From positions 1,302,001 through 1,366,000 of the forward strand of contig CP087209.1 of the NCBI GenBank assembly GCA_020912385.1: a stretch of 64,000 nt of DNA. The letters run 5' to 3'. This DNA comes from Neofusicoccum parvum. Lineage: Eukaryota; Ascomycota; Dothideomycetes; Botryosphaeriales; Botryosphaeriaceae. The position numbers were made by a program, and so were the translations under genes. Shown here piece by piece: positions 10,997 through 21,493 of the stretch (positions are counted from its first letter, which is position 1; the number at the start of each line of letters is the position of its first letter). Under the pieces are notes generated by a model. That model saw only the letters and a list, made by a program, of their open reading frames with translations, ran no database searches and had not been told where the DNA came from.

Positions 10997-13604
10997 GGCT
11001 TTCTGGAGTATAGTGTATAGTGTGGGTTTTACTTCCAAAAGGAATGGTATTCTCAGTGCAGGCCTGTATGGTCTGTTAAACCAGTGGAAGAAATGCCAAA
11101 CGCGTCCGGGAAAATGCTGCAACTACCCGTGTGTAGATTTGTTGCGATACATGAGTGAGCGGTTGGGGGATCAGCAACTCCCTTCTGCAATAGCTCTCTG
11201 CGTCACTCAAATGTCGAGAGCCCTATCGACGGTTCACACGGTACCCAAAGAGACGTTCGTGGTTTATTGCGCCTTACTCCCACTGTCTTCTGAGATAAGG
11301 CAGCCCACATGTGAACTTGATCTTGTTGTCTGACATGTTGTATACCTCCATTACTCATTGTTAGGAAGTCCTGGAGGAGCTTTGACTTGTAGAACATGTG
11401 CAGAAGGGCCGTGTTGCTTGCTCTGATGGTATAAAAGTCCGTCATAGTGTCGATTTGATCTATAAATATGAATAGATTTTCATTCTCAATCTTGACGAAC
11501 AAGAATTACTCGGCCATGGCCCCTACTTTGATTCTCTGAAGGACCGCTCTGAAAATAAAACGGTGATACCATGTCGGAAGCATTCAGGCAGTCACTGTAA
11601 GGCTATTATTTACCTTTTCACATGCCTCAGGCATGAGACTTGGGGTTTGCAAAGCGTAGTCCAGCATATCAGGCATCCGGTAGATGATCGCTTTCCAGGT
11701 AGGAATAAATTCCAAACGCAGGAACGGGGGCCGTCAAACAAAGATTGAACCACCGTCGAGCACATGACTGGCTGAACAAACAATGCAGCGGAACCTGATC
11801 AGAGCTATTTCTGTGCCCGGTCCTCCTACGTTGATTGGCTACTGTGCTCAAGAACTTACCGGGTAGGTGGTAGTCAAGGGCGTCGAAACGGTAGCCCTAC
11901 GTACTAAAACGGTAATAGATCAACTCACTTGTCACTGTGTTGTAGACCTGTTGCGTGCAATATCTTCATAGGAGGTGATAGATGGGACGTACGGAAAACT
12001 ATGCCATCTGTGTCTACTTCTGCAAAAGCCATTGCACTCGAATAGCTTCTTGACTTGCGAGGTGGAAAGTCTGTTACTGATCAGGCTGCACCTTGATCGG
12101 TTGACGTCATATTTCAGGTTGGGGTCGGGTCTGGGGGAGATGGCAGGAATGCGCAAGGGAGCAAGGCTGTTCGCTATTTCTGGGGTTAGCACTACAACCA
12201 CTTTTGCAGCCCTACCGCTCTTACATTTTGTTTAGATGCTAAAGAAGATGTCGGGCCTGTCAAAAGTGGCTCAACCAAAGTTTTCAAGCCTCCCAAACAA
12301 CTCTCGAGGCATACCAATGCTCAGATTGAATGGCGCCTTTATGCAACACCAGCACACCGCGGATCCGTTCAGATCAGGCCAATGGATCTTCATTCAGCAT
12401 GGCGGTATACAGCAAGGTACGTGCAACTGATAAGTTTCGCATTTTGAGAGGTTGATAAGCTCTAGCGGTGAGGCTTCGATCTATCGTCATGCTAAAAACA
12501 CACAGCGGCCGTCCTGGAGGCCAGATCAGCGTCTTTCCATCGTACGCGTACGAATCTCCGTTTGAGGATTCCAGGAATGTCACAGCGGACTGGGGAGTCA
12601 TTGCGCAACTGAATTCGAGTGGGCATCGAATCTAAGCAGCTGAGAGTTGATAGTTTGCGGGTGTGGTAAGAGTAAGTTTGGTGAGGCGAGGGGCAGAGGC
12701 GTCGGCTCTTGTCGGGGGGAGGGTGCCGGCGGGCCGGGTTTTTAGCGCGATTTGCCGAAGAGCCGTGGGTGAGGTCTGGACACCTGTTCCGGCGCTCCTC
12801 CGCGGCACGTAACACCGCACGCGCTGCTTGCCTATCGCCGGCGAGGCGACGAGCACGATACCGCGCCCTGGAGCGCCGCGGCCGAGTGCGCGTCGTGTGG
12901 CCTCGCGCGAGCCGGACGCGGTGCGGTCAGCCCTGCCGCTGCGCAGGCGACCCGGCGGCGGGGTTCAACCCTGCCCGCTGCTCAACATCAACTTCCCGTT
13001 TGGCGCGCCGGCCCACCCCCACCTCACAAACAAGAATGCGCTGGATGCAGCCGCTGCGCGCGTGCTCCAATGCCGTCACAAACGTCACGTGACCGCGCTT
13101 CTCCACACCGACGCAGCAGTGGAGCTTGGCCTCTCCAGCCAAGCCGGCCACGCCAGCCCAGCGTTGCAGCTGCAGCAGAGCACACTCAATCGCGCGGCGG
13201 ACGCGGCAGCATCTGAAATTGCCGCCTTGGCGCGAAAGTCAAAGTGCAACGGCCGGCGCGTCAACACCCACCGCTCCCAGGCGGCGCCCGATGCGGAGGT
13301 GGTGCGGAGAGAGGAGCAGGCCGAGTGCCTCGTCCCCACCCTCGCACCCAGGCCCAGCTCTCGAATAATCGCGCATTCCTGGAGCACGGATTGCGCCAGC
13401 CGAGGCGCAGTCAAGTACGCAATTCGCTTACGGGATCATCGTGAGCTCCATAATCGCCATGAGCAGCACCTTAGCTGTCGCACCGCCACTCCTCCAGCGC
13501 TGAGGGGGTGAACAGCAGGACGCGGACGCCACTCCAGCTCGCCCAGCGCCTACGCACGCCACGACACGGCAGCCTCCTCGCTCGACACGACCGCGATCCA
13601 TGTC
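10997..13604. other. 2.6-kb gene-poor region
   Basis: No supported gene. From 11000 to 12650 the composition is balanced and many short frames are broken by stops; this may be decayed sequence. A 75-codon minus-strand frame at 12601-12374 (SAVTFLESSNGDSYAYDGK) looks faintly protein-like but has no continuation. From about 12700 to 13600 the DNA is very GC-rich and frames stay open on both strands, including 228 codons at 12828-13511, without domain content. The last few hundred bases are the F-box gene promoter. Confidence 0.45.
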
Positions 13605-15016
13605 ATGGGTCGGCCCGGCGCCGTCGGTTGGCCGAGTGCGCTCTGGACGGCGAAGCTCTGCCTCGCGCGCCTCCCCGACGAGATCCTGATCCTCATCATC
13701 GAGCGCTGCGACATCGACGCCCTGCTGGCCCTGCGCCTGACCAGCCGCGCCTTCCGCTCGCTCATCGCCACCTACGAGAGCACCATCGTGCAGGCCGTCG
13801 CCCGCACCACCTTCCCCGGCTGCAAGCTGATTCTGCGCCCGCCGCGCGACCATGATCTGCTGAGTACGTGAAGCGCCCCCGTTGTCGCCGACCCCACCAC
13901 CCCGCCAAAACCAGTCCCAACCCGCCCAGCCCTGCACACGCCCTAACGTCTTCCAGAGTCGCCGTACACGCTGGCCTGGCTGACTGGCCTGATCCCGAAA
14001 CACCTTGCTGCCGTCGTCGTCGACCGCCACCGCTACTGCGGCACTCCGCTGCCCGCCCTCGACGGCATCCCCGCCGAGGACGAGATTGGCGACGAGATCC
14101 GCGACCACATCGCCCACGGCTTCCGCATCCTCGAGACGCTGTCCCTGATCGCCCAAGATGTCGAGCAGACCCCGGACTCCAAGATCGAGTCTAAGCTGCC
14201 GCCGTAAGTCGATCGCGCTCCACCTGCTTACGAAAGCCTCGCCCGTGATATGCTGACTGCCACCCGCCAAGGGAGCTCGTGTCACGCGACAAGCCGCCCC
14301 CGGCCTGGCACAGGTTCAAGCCCAACCGCGTCTACCGCTCGACGAAGCGCGCCCTCTGGTCGTGGCGCCGCCCGCAGGAGAGCGCCGAGAAGAAGCGATA
14401 CGCCATCCTGCAGCGCCGCCAGGACCTGGTCACCGCGCTCCAGTGCAACTTCATCTACAAGCGGCTGACCCCGGAAGAGGCTGCCGACTTCGATGCCATG
14501 TGGACCATCCTGCGCATGGCCTTCCAGCACCACCGGTACTTCAACATCGGCATCTCGCTCTTCGACTGGGGCAAGCCCGACCGCCGCGACGTCTTCTGGG
14601 GGAACTCGTGGGTCAACTGGTTCGTCCTGCGCGCCGGCGCCACCTTCTGGTGGGAGAACTACTGGGCCAAGAGCATCCGCGTCGTGGCCACCGGCCCCCG
14701 GGAGATGGAAGACTTCACCAAGCCCAGCAAGAAGAAGCGCCCCAAGGCCGGCAGGAAGGACTCGCGCCCGACCGGCTGGACCGAGATCAACCAAGCGTGG
14801 AGGGCCAGGAGCCGGGAGCAGATGGAAATCGAGAGGGCCGGCGCCGAGGAGGTGTTTGCGACGATAAAACACAGGATGAAGGGCGCCCATGCGATACGAC
14901 TGCCGACCTACGACGAGTACCGCGCCATGGTGCGCAGCTTAAGAGGAGAGGGAGCGGCGGGGCGCGAGCAGCAGGATCATCTCAAACGTTATTGCGCCAC
15001 CATGACGATTTTCTGA
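13605..15016 (+). CDS. F-box domain protein
   Basis: This is a likely substrate-recruiting subunit of an SCF ubiquitin ligase. Three exons, 13605-13863, 13957-14203 and 14272-15016, give 416 residues. Donors are GTACGT and GTAAGT, and branch sites CTAAC and CTGAC precede the acceptors. The F-box lies at about residues 22-62: LARLPDEILILIIERC, then LRLTSRAFRSL, the usual Skp1-binding pattern. No leucine-rich or WD repeats follow. The C-terminal part is rich in Trp and basic residues (VNWFVLRAGATFWWEN). A polybasic KKKRPKAGRK segment at about residue 325 could be a nuclear localisation signal. The ATG at 13605 is preferred over one five bases upstream, which is out of frame with the F-box. The substrate is unknown. 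Confidence 0.8.
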
Positions 15017-15973
15017 CCTGATTAATCGCTAATCTGCCGGCCGCCAGCATCTGCGAGGACAGTGCGGCGCGCCGATTGTAAATAGACAGCTTTCACGGCC
15101 GGAACGGTATGAATATAGACACGTATAGACCAATGCTACCGAATCTCGCAGGTTCGGGTTTTTCAAAAGGGAAACGCTTTCTGGCCGCGTGTTGAGTCGA
15201 GGACGAGCATCCCGTGTTCGTGGCATGAGACTCTTTCACGTGAAGGACCCGCCTTGGACTTCTGTTCCCGGAACAGCCGCTACCCGAATCATTATCACCA
15301 AACGTCGCAGGAAGAAGGATTGTCTGGGCAACTAGGAACTGACCGGAACGCTGCTCGCCAACCCAAGCGCCAAGCGTGCACCTGCAATTGATCGCGGACA
15401 GAAGGATTGAAAGCGGAGGTTCTTAAATGCTTCGCACAGACCCAAACAAGCAGCATCCCCCCACCTCTCCAAACCCTCGGCGTCGCATCACTCGCACAGA
15501 TGTTGTTTTGACAGACTAATTACCAGGATCAGCACTGGGGTATGCAACCCGCGGCAGCTCGGTCCTGGAAATTTTGGCTGGGACTGCAGACGGTCATGTC
15601 GTTGCGACTTTCACCGTCAGAGGATTAAGGTTATTTGCACCTCAGCGAAGCTGTTCTGGGTGAGTCTAAACGGTAGGGCAGGTTTAAGTGATCTGGGTTG
15701 CTGCTGAATCGAGGGAAAACTTGAGGGTTTTACTAATCGAACCGACGGACGACTAAACATTGAACTCTGCTTGCAGTATCAGATGCCTTCTTGTCCCTCA
15801 ACTTTGCTATATTCGAACAAGTTCTTCGCAGGGAACGTAGTAGAGTTGTACTGACCATAAGGTAGCTAAGAAATCTAATGCTAAGATCCACAACAGCCAT
15901 TTCGTATACCATCTCGCCCAAACCAGGAAAAGCGAAATCTCCAAATCTGTCCACGCATTCCCTCCCCCCAAAC
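15017..15973. other. convergent intergenic region
   Basis: These 957 bases lie between the 3' ends of the F-box gene and the minus-strand membrane protein gene. I see nothing beyond probable 3' UTRs. Confidence 0.4.
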
Positions 15974-16861
15974 CTACCCCCCCTCCCCACCCTTCTCCCC
16001 ACCACGCCTCCCCGCCGCCCACCCCTCGTCCGCAGGCAGCTCCACCGGCGCCCTGCTCCCCCCCTCGCCCTCCTTCCCCTCCCCCCTCCCCACCACCTCG
16101 CTCCCAGCCAACTCCCGCCTCCCCTCCCCCTCCATCTCCAGTATCGGCGCCCCGGATATCTCCACCGTCGCCGTCCCCTCCGCTCCCCCGCCCTCCCGCC
16201 GCCGCCGTCCCCCTCCTTCTCCACCTCTCCGCCGCCTCCTCCGCGCCATCCACAACCACAGCCCCACCCCGCCGACCAGCGCCACCCCGCCGACGCCTCC
16301 GCCCACGGCCGCGCCGATGACGGTCGCAGAGGATGCGCTGCCGCCGAGCGAAGGAGACGCGGCGGTGGGCTCGGCCGTCTGCGCGGAGGAGGGAGACGTC
16401 GACGACGACAGCTGGTCCGGCGGCGTGCAGCGGTCGATGCTGTAGTAGGTCCAGTCGGAGGCGTTGTAGCAGCGGTAAGGGGAGGCGAGGACGGGGGTGC
16501 CGGAGCAGGGGTTTGGGGTCGTGTTGGGGGCGTAGATGGTCGCTGGATGGAGGGGGTTAGTTGGTTGGGGGGTGAGGTGGGGTGGGAGGAACGTACCGGT
16601 GCATCCGGCGTCGAGGCTGTTGATCATGAAGGAGGAGTAGGCGCCGCCGGCTTTGTCGCTGAAGAGCGTGCACGCGCCGTCCGGGTAGCCGTTCGGGCCG
16701 TCCCAGTCCGTGTAGGAGGTTTGGCAGCTGTGGTCGGTGAAGACGGTGATGTAGCTGGTTGCGGAGGCGGGGCGGGAGAGGAGGAGGAGGAGGAGGAGGA
16801 GGAGGAGGGGGATGGCATTGCGGAGTGACGGCTGTCCGCCGTGGGTCGTTGCGGTTCGCAT
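15974..16861 (-). CDS. single-pass cell-surface-type protein with signal peptide
   Basis: This looks like a fungal type I surface protein. Exons 16861-16597 and 16542-15974 encode 277 residues. The 54-base intron (GTACGT donor, CTAAC branch, CCAG acceptor) is a multiple of three without a stop, so unspliced reading also stays open. Residues 1-35 form a signal peptide with an uninterrupted run of ten leucines encoded by a CTC repeat. The ectodomain to about 160 has six or more cysteines (CQTSY, GACTLF, DAGCTG, NPCSG, YRCYN, DRCTPP) and a Ser/Thr-rich stalk. One membrane span at about 162-186 (GAAVGGGVGGVALVGGVGL) is followed by a stop-transfer run of six Arg. The cytoplasmic tail is Gly/Glu/Arg-rich and contains PVELPAD, a motif often seen in such tails. 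The architecture resembles Wsc/Mid2-like sensors, but no named domain is visible. Confidence 0.75.
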   Translation of the reverse strand: MRTATTHGGQPSLRNAIPLLLLLLLLLLSRPASATSYITVFTDHSCQTSYTDWDGPNGYPDGACTLFSDKAGGAYSSFMINSLDAGCTGTFLPPHLTPQPTNPLHPATIYAPNTTPNPCSGTPVLASPYRCYNASDWTYYSIDRCTPPDQLSSSTSPSSAQTAEPTAASPSLGGSASSATVIGAAVGGGVGGVALVGGVGLWLWMARRRRRRGGEGGGRRRREGGGAEGTATVEISGAPILEMEGEGRRELAGSEVVGRGEGKEGEGGSRAPVELPADEGWAAGRRGGEKGGEGG

Positions 16862-17632
16862 TTCGGAGAGAGGAGAGCTGGGGACGGATGCGGCTCAGAG
16901 AGGGAGCAGCTGTGGCATGTTGGTTCTCGGACGCTTGCTGCTCTGCTCGACGATCTCGGCTTCGGAGTGCAGGAAGATGAAACGCAAAAGCAACGGCGGA
17001 GGACTTCCTGAGGTTGTTGGAGTGAATGAGGTACATGTTAAGCTTTCACAGCGGAGCGGGAGCCGTGGGATGCCAGCCACCGCCCCCTGAGACTCTTGGG
17101 CTAATCATTCAAACCCGTTTCCTTGCAGTCACACGTGGGTTTGAGTACAAAGGGCGGGAGCTGAAAGATGCCATCGCACTTTAGATAAGGCAGATAGACT
17201 CTTTGGGGCCAAAAGTAAAAGCAAGTGGAAACGGTGCCATGGGGGCCAGGGCGTAGTCGCACACACATGTCCACAGGTCCGGTACGTGTGTCTGACCAAA
17301 TGCTGGAGGCTGAAAGCTCTCAGGCTTATGCTTTGTGCCTCGCTTATGCCCACCGCTTGGCAAGGCTTAAAATGGGGCTCTCGTGCTCGGTTTACTTACC
17401 GAGTTGTACTGGCGTGTTGTTGGTGGCTGAGTAGTGTGCACCAATTGGCCCCCGGCTCCACGGACCTTGATTGGGCGCAGGGTCCAGACGACACTTATTT
17501 GCAGCATCGTGGCACTTCAACGTCAAATGATACTATAAGAGGTCTACTCCCGAACTATCGCCAAAAGTCATGCTTATGTTTCTTACTTCGCTGTACAACT
17601 CTAGACAACCCACCCCGCCCTCCAATCGCCTT
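16862..17632. other. intergenic region
   Basis: The part next to 16862 is the promoter and leader of the minus-strand surface protein. I see no supported gene in the rest. Confidence 0.35.
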
Positions 17633-18211
17633 TCATCCAAACTTCGGCACATCGCCTGCATTCTTTGGTTTCGGGTGGACAACGGGGCCATGACCTCTCT
17701 CCCCCAAGACCTTTCTCCTCAAGATGGGACCGTGAGGATCCTGTGGATTTTCCTGCCTCGTCGTCTCGTCGTTTGGTGTCGAGATGGTTTGCTGCTGCAC
17801 TTCTGAAGCCCCATCCACGGGTTGTTCGAGGCCACTTCCGCTACTTTCGGTAGTGTCATCTTTGGTAGTATTTGATGCCATACTGTCAACTTCTCCGGTT
17901 TGACCTGGAGAAGAAGGGACCATGTCAATGGTGTCCATGTTTACTCTTGAACAGATTGAAGCCTGAAATAAACATACCGGCTGGATATTTAAGAGATGTT
18001 TGCGGATATATTGGTGATAGTCTGCCGAATCTTGGACGGAAAGTGATTTGAGAGAAGAAGACACGGGATGTAGTTCCTTAATGAGGTGCCGCTGTAACCG
18101 GGTTTCAACTGACGGAATGACGTCATTCCGTGACTCCTCTCCAATGCCGCGCGTACATGCTATCCGCATACAGCGGGGCAAAGCAAACAATAGGAAGTTG
18201 TGAACAGTCAT
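17633..18211 (-). CDS. uncharacterised 192-codon frame, doubtful
   Basis: A minus-strand frame of 192 codons starts with ATG at 18211. The first half has a helix-like segment (DSADYHQYIRKHLLNIQP). The second half, from an internal ATG at 17938, is disordered and rich in Ser, Thr, Gln and Asp. A GTATGT donor-like site lies between the halves, but the obvious acceptor 73 bases on would break the frame. I do not recognise the protein. Length in non-GC-rich DNA is the only argument for it. Confidence 0.25.
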   Translation of the reverse strand: MTVHNFLLFALPRCMRIACTRGIGEESRNDVIPSVETRLQRHLIKELHPVSSSLKSLSVQDSADYHQYIRKHLLNIQPVCLFQASICSRVNMDTIDMVPSSPGQTGEVDSMASNTTKDDTTESSGSGLEQPVDGASEVQQQTISTPNDETTRQENPQDPHGPILRRKVLGERGHGPVVHPKPKNAGDVPKFG

Positions 18212-18927
18212 ATCGGTGCACTCGAAGGCCTGCAGTATACAAGCCTTGGGTCACTCCTACCACTAGCTTCGGAGACCAGATACTCTACACTCTCCTTCGC
18301 CACGATTGATCCCGAGCCTAGATTACCCCAATGTCGCCCAGGCATGTGTGAAAGAGGCTGTTGCTTATACCGGAAATGGAAATAGGACGTTACTGGCCGA
18401 GAGTGAGCAGAGAGAGTGGGCTCATATTGCCTGAACAACGTGGATATAGGTTCCAAGGCAAATCAAACCAGGTCTTTCTACCTTAACTATTCATCAAACA
18501 ATCATCCATTCCTAACTATAAGCTTTTTTACCACCATATAACAGCAACAGTATGACACTCATCAAACCAAACATCCCTCTACGCTCGCAATGAAACGAAG
18601 CCGTGTCGAAACAAAAGCACCAAACCTTTCTCTCTTCAGTCCAGAAAAATCAAGGTATACAAAGAAGTCAATCAACAATTCCAAGTGTAGAATAACAACA
18701 ACTCCTTTCTCTGTATTACAGTCGCATCGCTATGCAAACAGGGTTGAGGAGCGAAATAGATCAAAGTCGAGCGTGAAGGAGTAAATGAGTAAGATAGGGT
18801 AAATCATTCCAAAATCGAAAACAGCCCATCAAATAGCAACGCTCCCTTTCTCCATGAATCCCTTGGATAGTGTGGTATCAACGCGGCAATGTGTGGCCCA
18901 TGTGAGGGGTTTTTGTGGTTGTGGTAT
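18212..18927. other. SKT5 3' flank
   Basis: About 700 AT-rich bases follow the SKT5 stop on the minus strand. They probably hold a long 3' UTR. No gene is seen. Confidence 0.4.
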
Positions 18928-21493
18928 CTACATAACAATCTGCGAAAACATTAGCACACCCGAGCCATCAAAAACGGAGACACTAAACTTACGCAGTCCT
19001 GGTCGCCCTTGACCTTCGGAACGCCCATCTCGTCGAACGTCTTTGGTCCCTTGCCCGGCGGCGGTGCCGTGGCCGCCGGCTTAGGTTGAGTCTCCTTGGG
19101 CGGCTGCGGCTGCTGGCTGGGCCTGGGCGGTGCCGAGTCGCTCTTCTGCGGAGCTGGTCTACCGGCACTTCCTGGTCTGCCGCTGGCAGGTCTGGCCGCA
19201 GGGATAACAGGAGGGCCCACAGCCGGTACTGTCGATGCGCTGGAGGCCCTTTCGTAACCAGCAGGCAGTTGAGGAGGCTTCTTCTGCTCCAAAGGCGCCT
19301 GGAATCCAATGTCCGTGACCGTAGGCTGCTTTTGCAGCTTGTTGGGCCCGTGGGACGAAGGTGGGCGTCCACCGGGCGGGGGCGGAGACATATGATGATA
19401 CGGTTCGGGATGGTCGATACTTGGACCGCCGGGCTGACGATAATTGCCAGGGCCAGGTGGGTTGGAGGAAACACGATGGTTTGGTGCTCCCACAGGCCTA
19501 CGGCCCTGGTGCGGCCCAGTAGGACTCATGGAGTCGACGCTGGTATGTGGGCGAGGAGGTCCGTAATTGGCACCCGGCGGTGGCATTCTGCCTGCAGGAG
19601 CACCGGGAGCGCCGAGGCCTGGAGCAATGCTGAAAGCAGACGTTGGGCGTGCGGCCATGGGCATGCCACCACCAAGATTTGGCGGGCCGTTGTCCATTGG
19701 GTAGGGGGCGGCGGAAACCGGGCGGTCATAGGGCTGAACGGTAGGAGGCCTGTCCTCAAGAGGATATGGCGCAGTCGAAGAGGAGCGGGGCGGACGACCG
19801 TTGGTTGGCGAAGTGACAGGCGACTGAGGAGCGGAATCCGAGATGGTGGGCATAGGGGCAGCTTGCGATTGCCTAAACCTGTCCGGTCTCTGGCCCTTCT
19901 TTGAGCCGTACTGTGACCTGATCTTGTTGATAGCAACCTTCTCGTGATCCTTCTTCGAGAGTGTTCTGTTGAGCTGAATGTTTTCCAAGCGGGAAATGGC
20001 GTCCTTGTTTCCAGACTTCGCTGCCCTCTCGTACCATTCCATGGCCTTCTCGAGGTTGATAGCAGTGTGAACGCCAATCTCGTTGAAATACCCAAGTGCG
20101 AATTCGGCGGTTGCGAGGCCAGATACGGCAGCGCGTTCGGCATAGACATATGCCAACTCCTCGTTCTTCTGGAAAACACCCTCATAACCGCAGAGGAACC
20201 ACTTGCTTATGGCCATATCAGCCTCAGGCTCACCTTGCCTCGCTGCTAGCGCATTGTAGTGCAGAGAAAGGGCTGGGTTGAAGTCGCAGCCCAGAGTGCA
20301 CAGCTCGTATGCGGATCCCATCTTGAGCTGGGCCTTTGCAAAGCCGAGGAAAGCCGCCTTCTCAATGTTCATCTTTGCCGACTTCTCGTCGTAGGGCAAG
20401 TAGACTTCGGGGACCGTGATCTGCGGCAACTCGCGTGCTTGGAGCATTCCGAGGACCTGCCGAAGGTTAGCTTGCAGTCTGCAAACCCCGCGTCTGTGCA
20501 ACCTACGTAAGCACCCTGCGGGGCATTTTCGTCGGCGGTGCTGGCGGCGTGCTTGATGAGCTGGAGGCCCTTCGCGTAATCCTGCTGCTGACCGTTCTGG
20601 CCGAGCAGAGTCATCATACCAAGACGCTACACGGACGTTAGCAATACGAGAGACAACCCCACTATCGCGAAGGGACGTACGTAGTTTGAAGCCGAATCCC
20701 CCGCATCGGCGCCCCGCTTGTAGTGGACGAGCGCCTTGACGGGATCGTTGGACTGCTCGAACAGCATGCCTATGCGGTACTCTGCGCGCCAGTAGGACTT
20801 GTCGGCAGCGCGCGAGTAGCTGCGGAAGGCCTCCTTCTTGTCGACGCGCATGCCGAACTTGCCAAACTCGAGCCACATGCCGCGCATAAACTCGGCGCGC
20901 GGGTGGTGCTGGTCGGCGAGGAACTGGACGATGTTCATGGCGTCCATGCGCAGCTGGTGCTCGACTGCGGGGGTCGGCGGGCGCTGCTGGTCGGCGTAGA
21001 CGCGCTCAGCGTGCACCATGGATGCGTCGACCCAGGTCAGGGCATCCTGGGCCCAGGCCAGCTGCATCTCCGGGTCGTTGGAGTTGAGCACGCCCATGCG
21101 CGCCGTCTCCAAGATCTGTTCCTTCTCATCGTCGGTGGGCGGGATGTTCGCGGCCGGGTTCACCAGCTTGGGGAAGGGCGAGAAGTTGGGGACGTCTCCT
21201 GGCGGCTTGCCGTACTGCGAGTAGTCGCCGTGGGCGTAGTGCGAGCCGTTGGCGCTGCCGGGGGCGTTCGAGTGCATGCTGCTGCCGCGGGGCGGGAAGG
21301 CGCTGCCGTTTGCTTCGAGCTCGAGATGGGCAACCTGGTTCTGGATCTGGTCGACATCCTCCTGCATGATGCGCTGCGGGGCGGGCGAGACGAGCTCGGG
21401 CTGCGGGGGGAGGTAGTAGTCGTCGGTGCCGCCGGGAACGAAGGTGGCAGCAAGGCCGAAGTTATTGGCGTGGGGATGCTGCTGGTAGCTCAT
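18928..21493 (-). CDS. SKT5: chitin synthase activator, Sel1-repeat protein with CaaX box
   Basis: Skt5/Chs4-type proteins activate and localise class IV chitin synthase (Chs3) at sites of wall growth. Four exons, 21493-20681, 20626-20507, 20456-18993 and 18939-18928, encode 802 residues, all in phase 0. Residues 1-190 are disordered, followed by Sel1/TPR-like repeats at about 195-472 (typical units YRIGMLFEQ..DPVKALVHYKRGA, AEFALGYF, AMEWYERAAKSG). A long Pro/Gly/Ser-rich region runs to about 780. The tail KTFDEMGVPKVKGDQDC is the family's usual end. A final 12-base exon adds Ile-Val-Met-stop and completes a C-I-V-M CaaX farnesylation box, known in yeast Chs4 to matter for membrane association. 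The donor is GTAAGT, the branch GCTAAT and the acceptor CGCAG. Without this splice the protein would end in 13 unrelated residues. Confidence 0.93.

Noticed and set aside
12828..13511. 228-codon plus-strand frame upstream of the F-box gene
   Set aside because: GC-rich DNA is open in several frames at once. The Ala/Arg/Pro-rich translation looks like read-through of non-coding sequence.
13600..13604. ATG at 13600 as the F-box protein start
   Set aside because: It is out of frame with the F-box. The ATG at 13605 leads directly into the domain frame.
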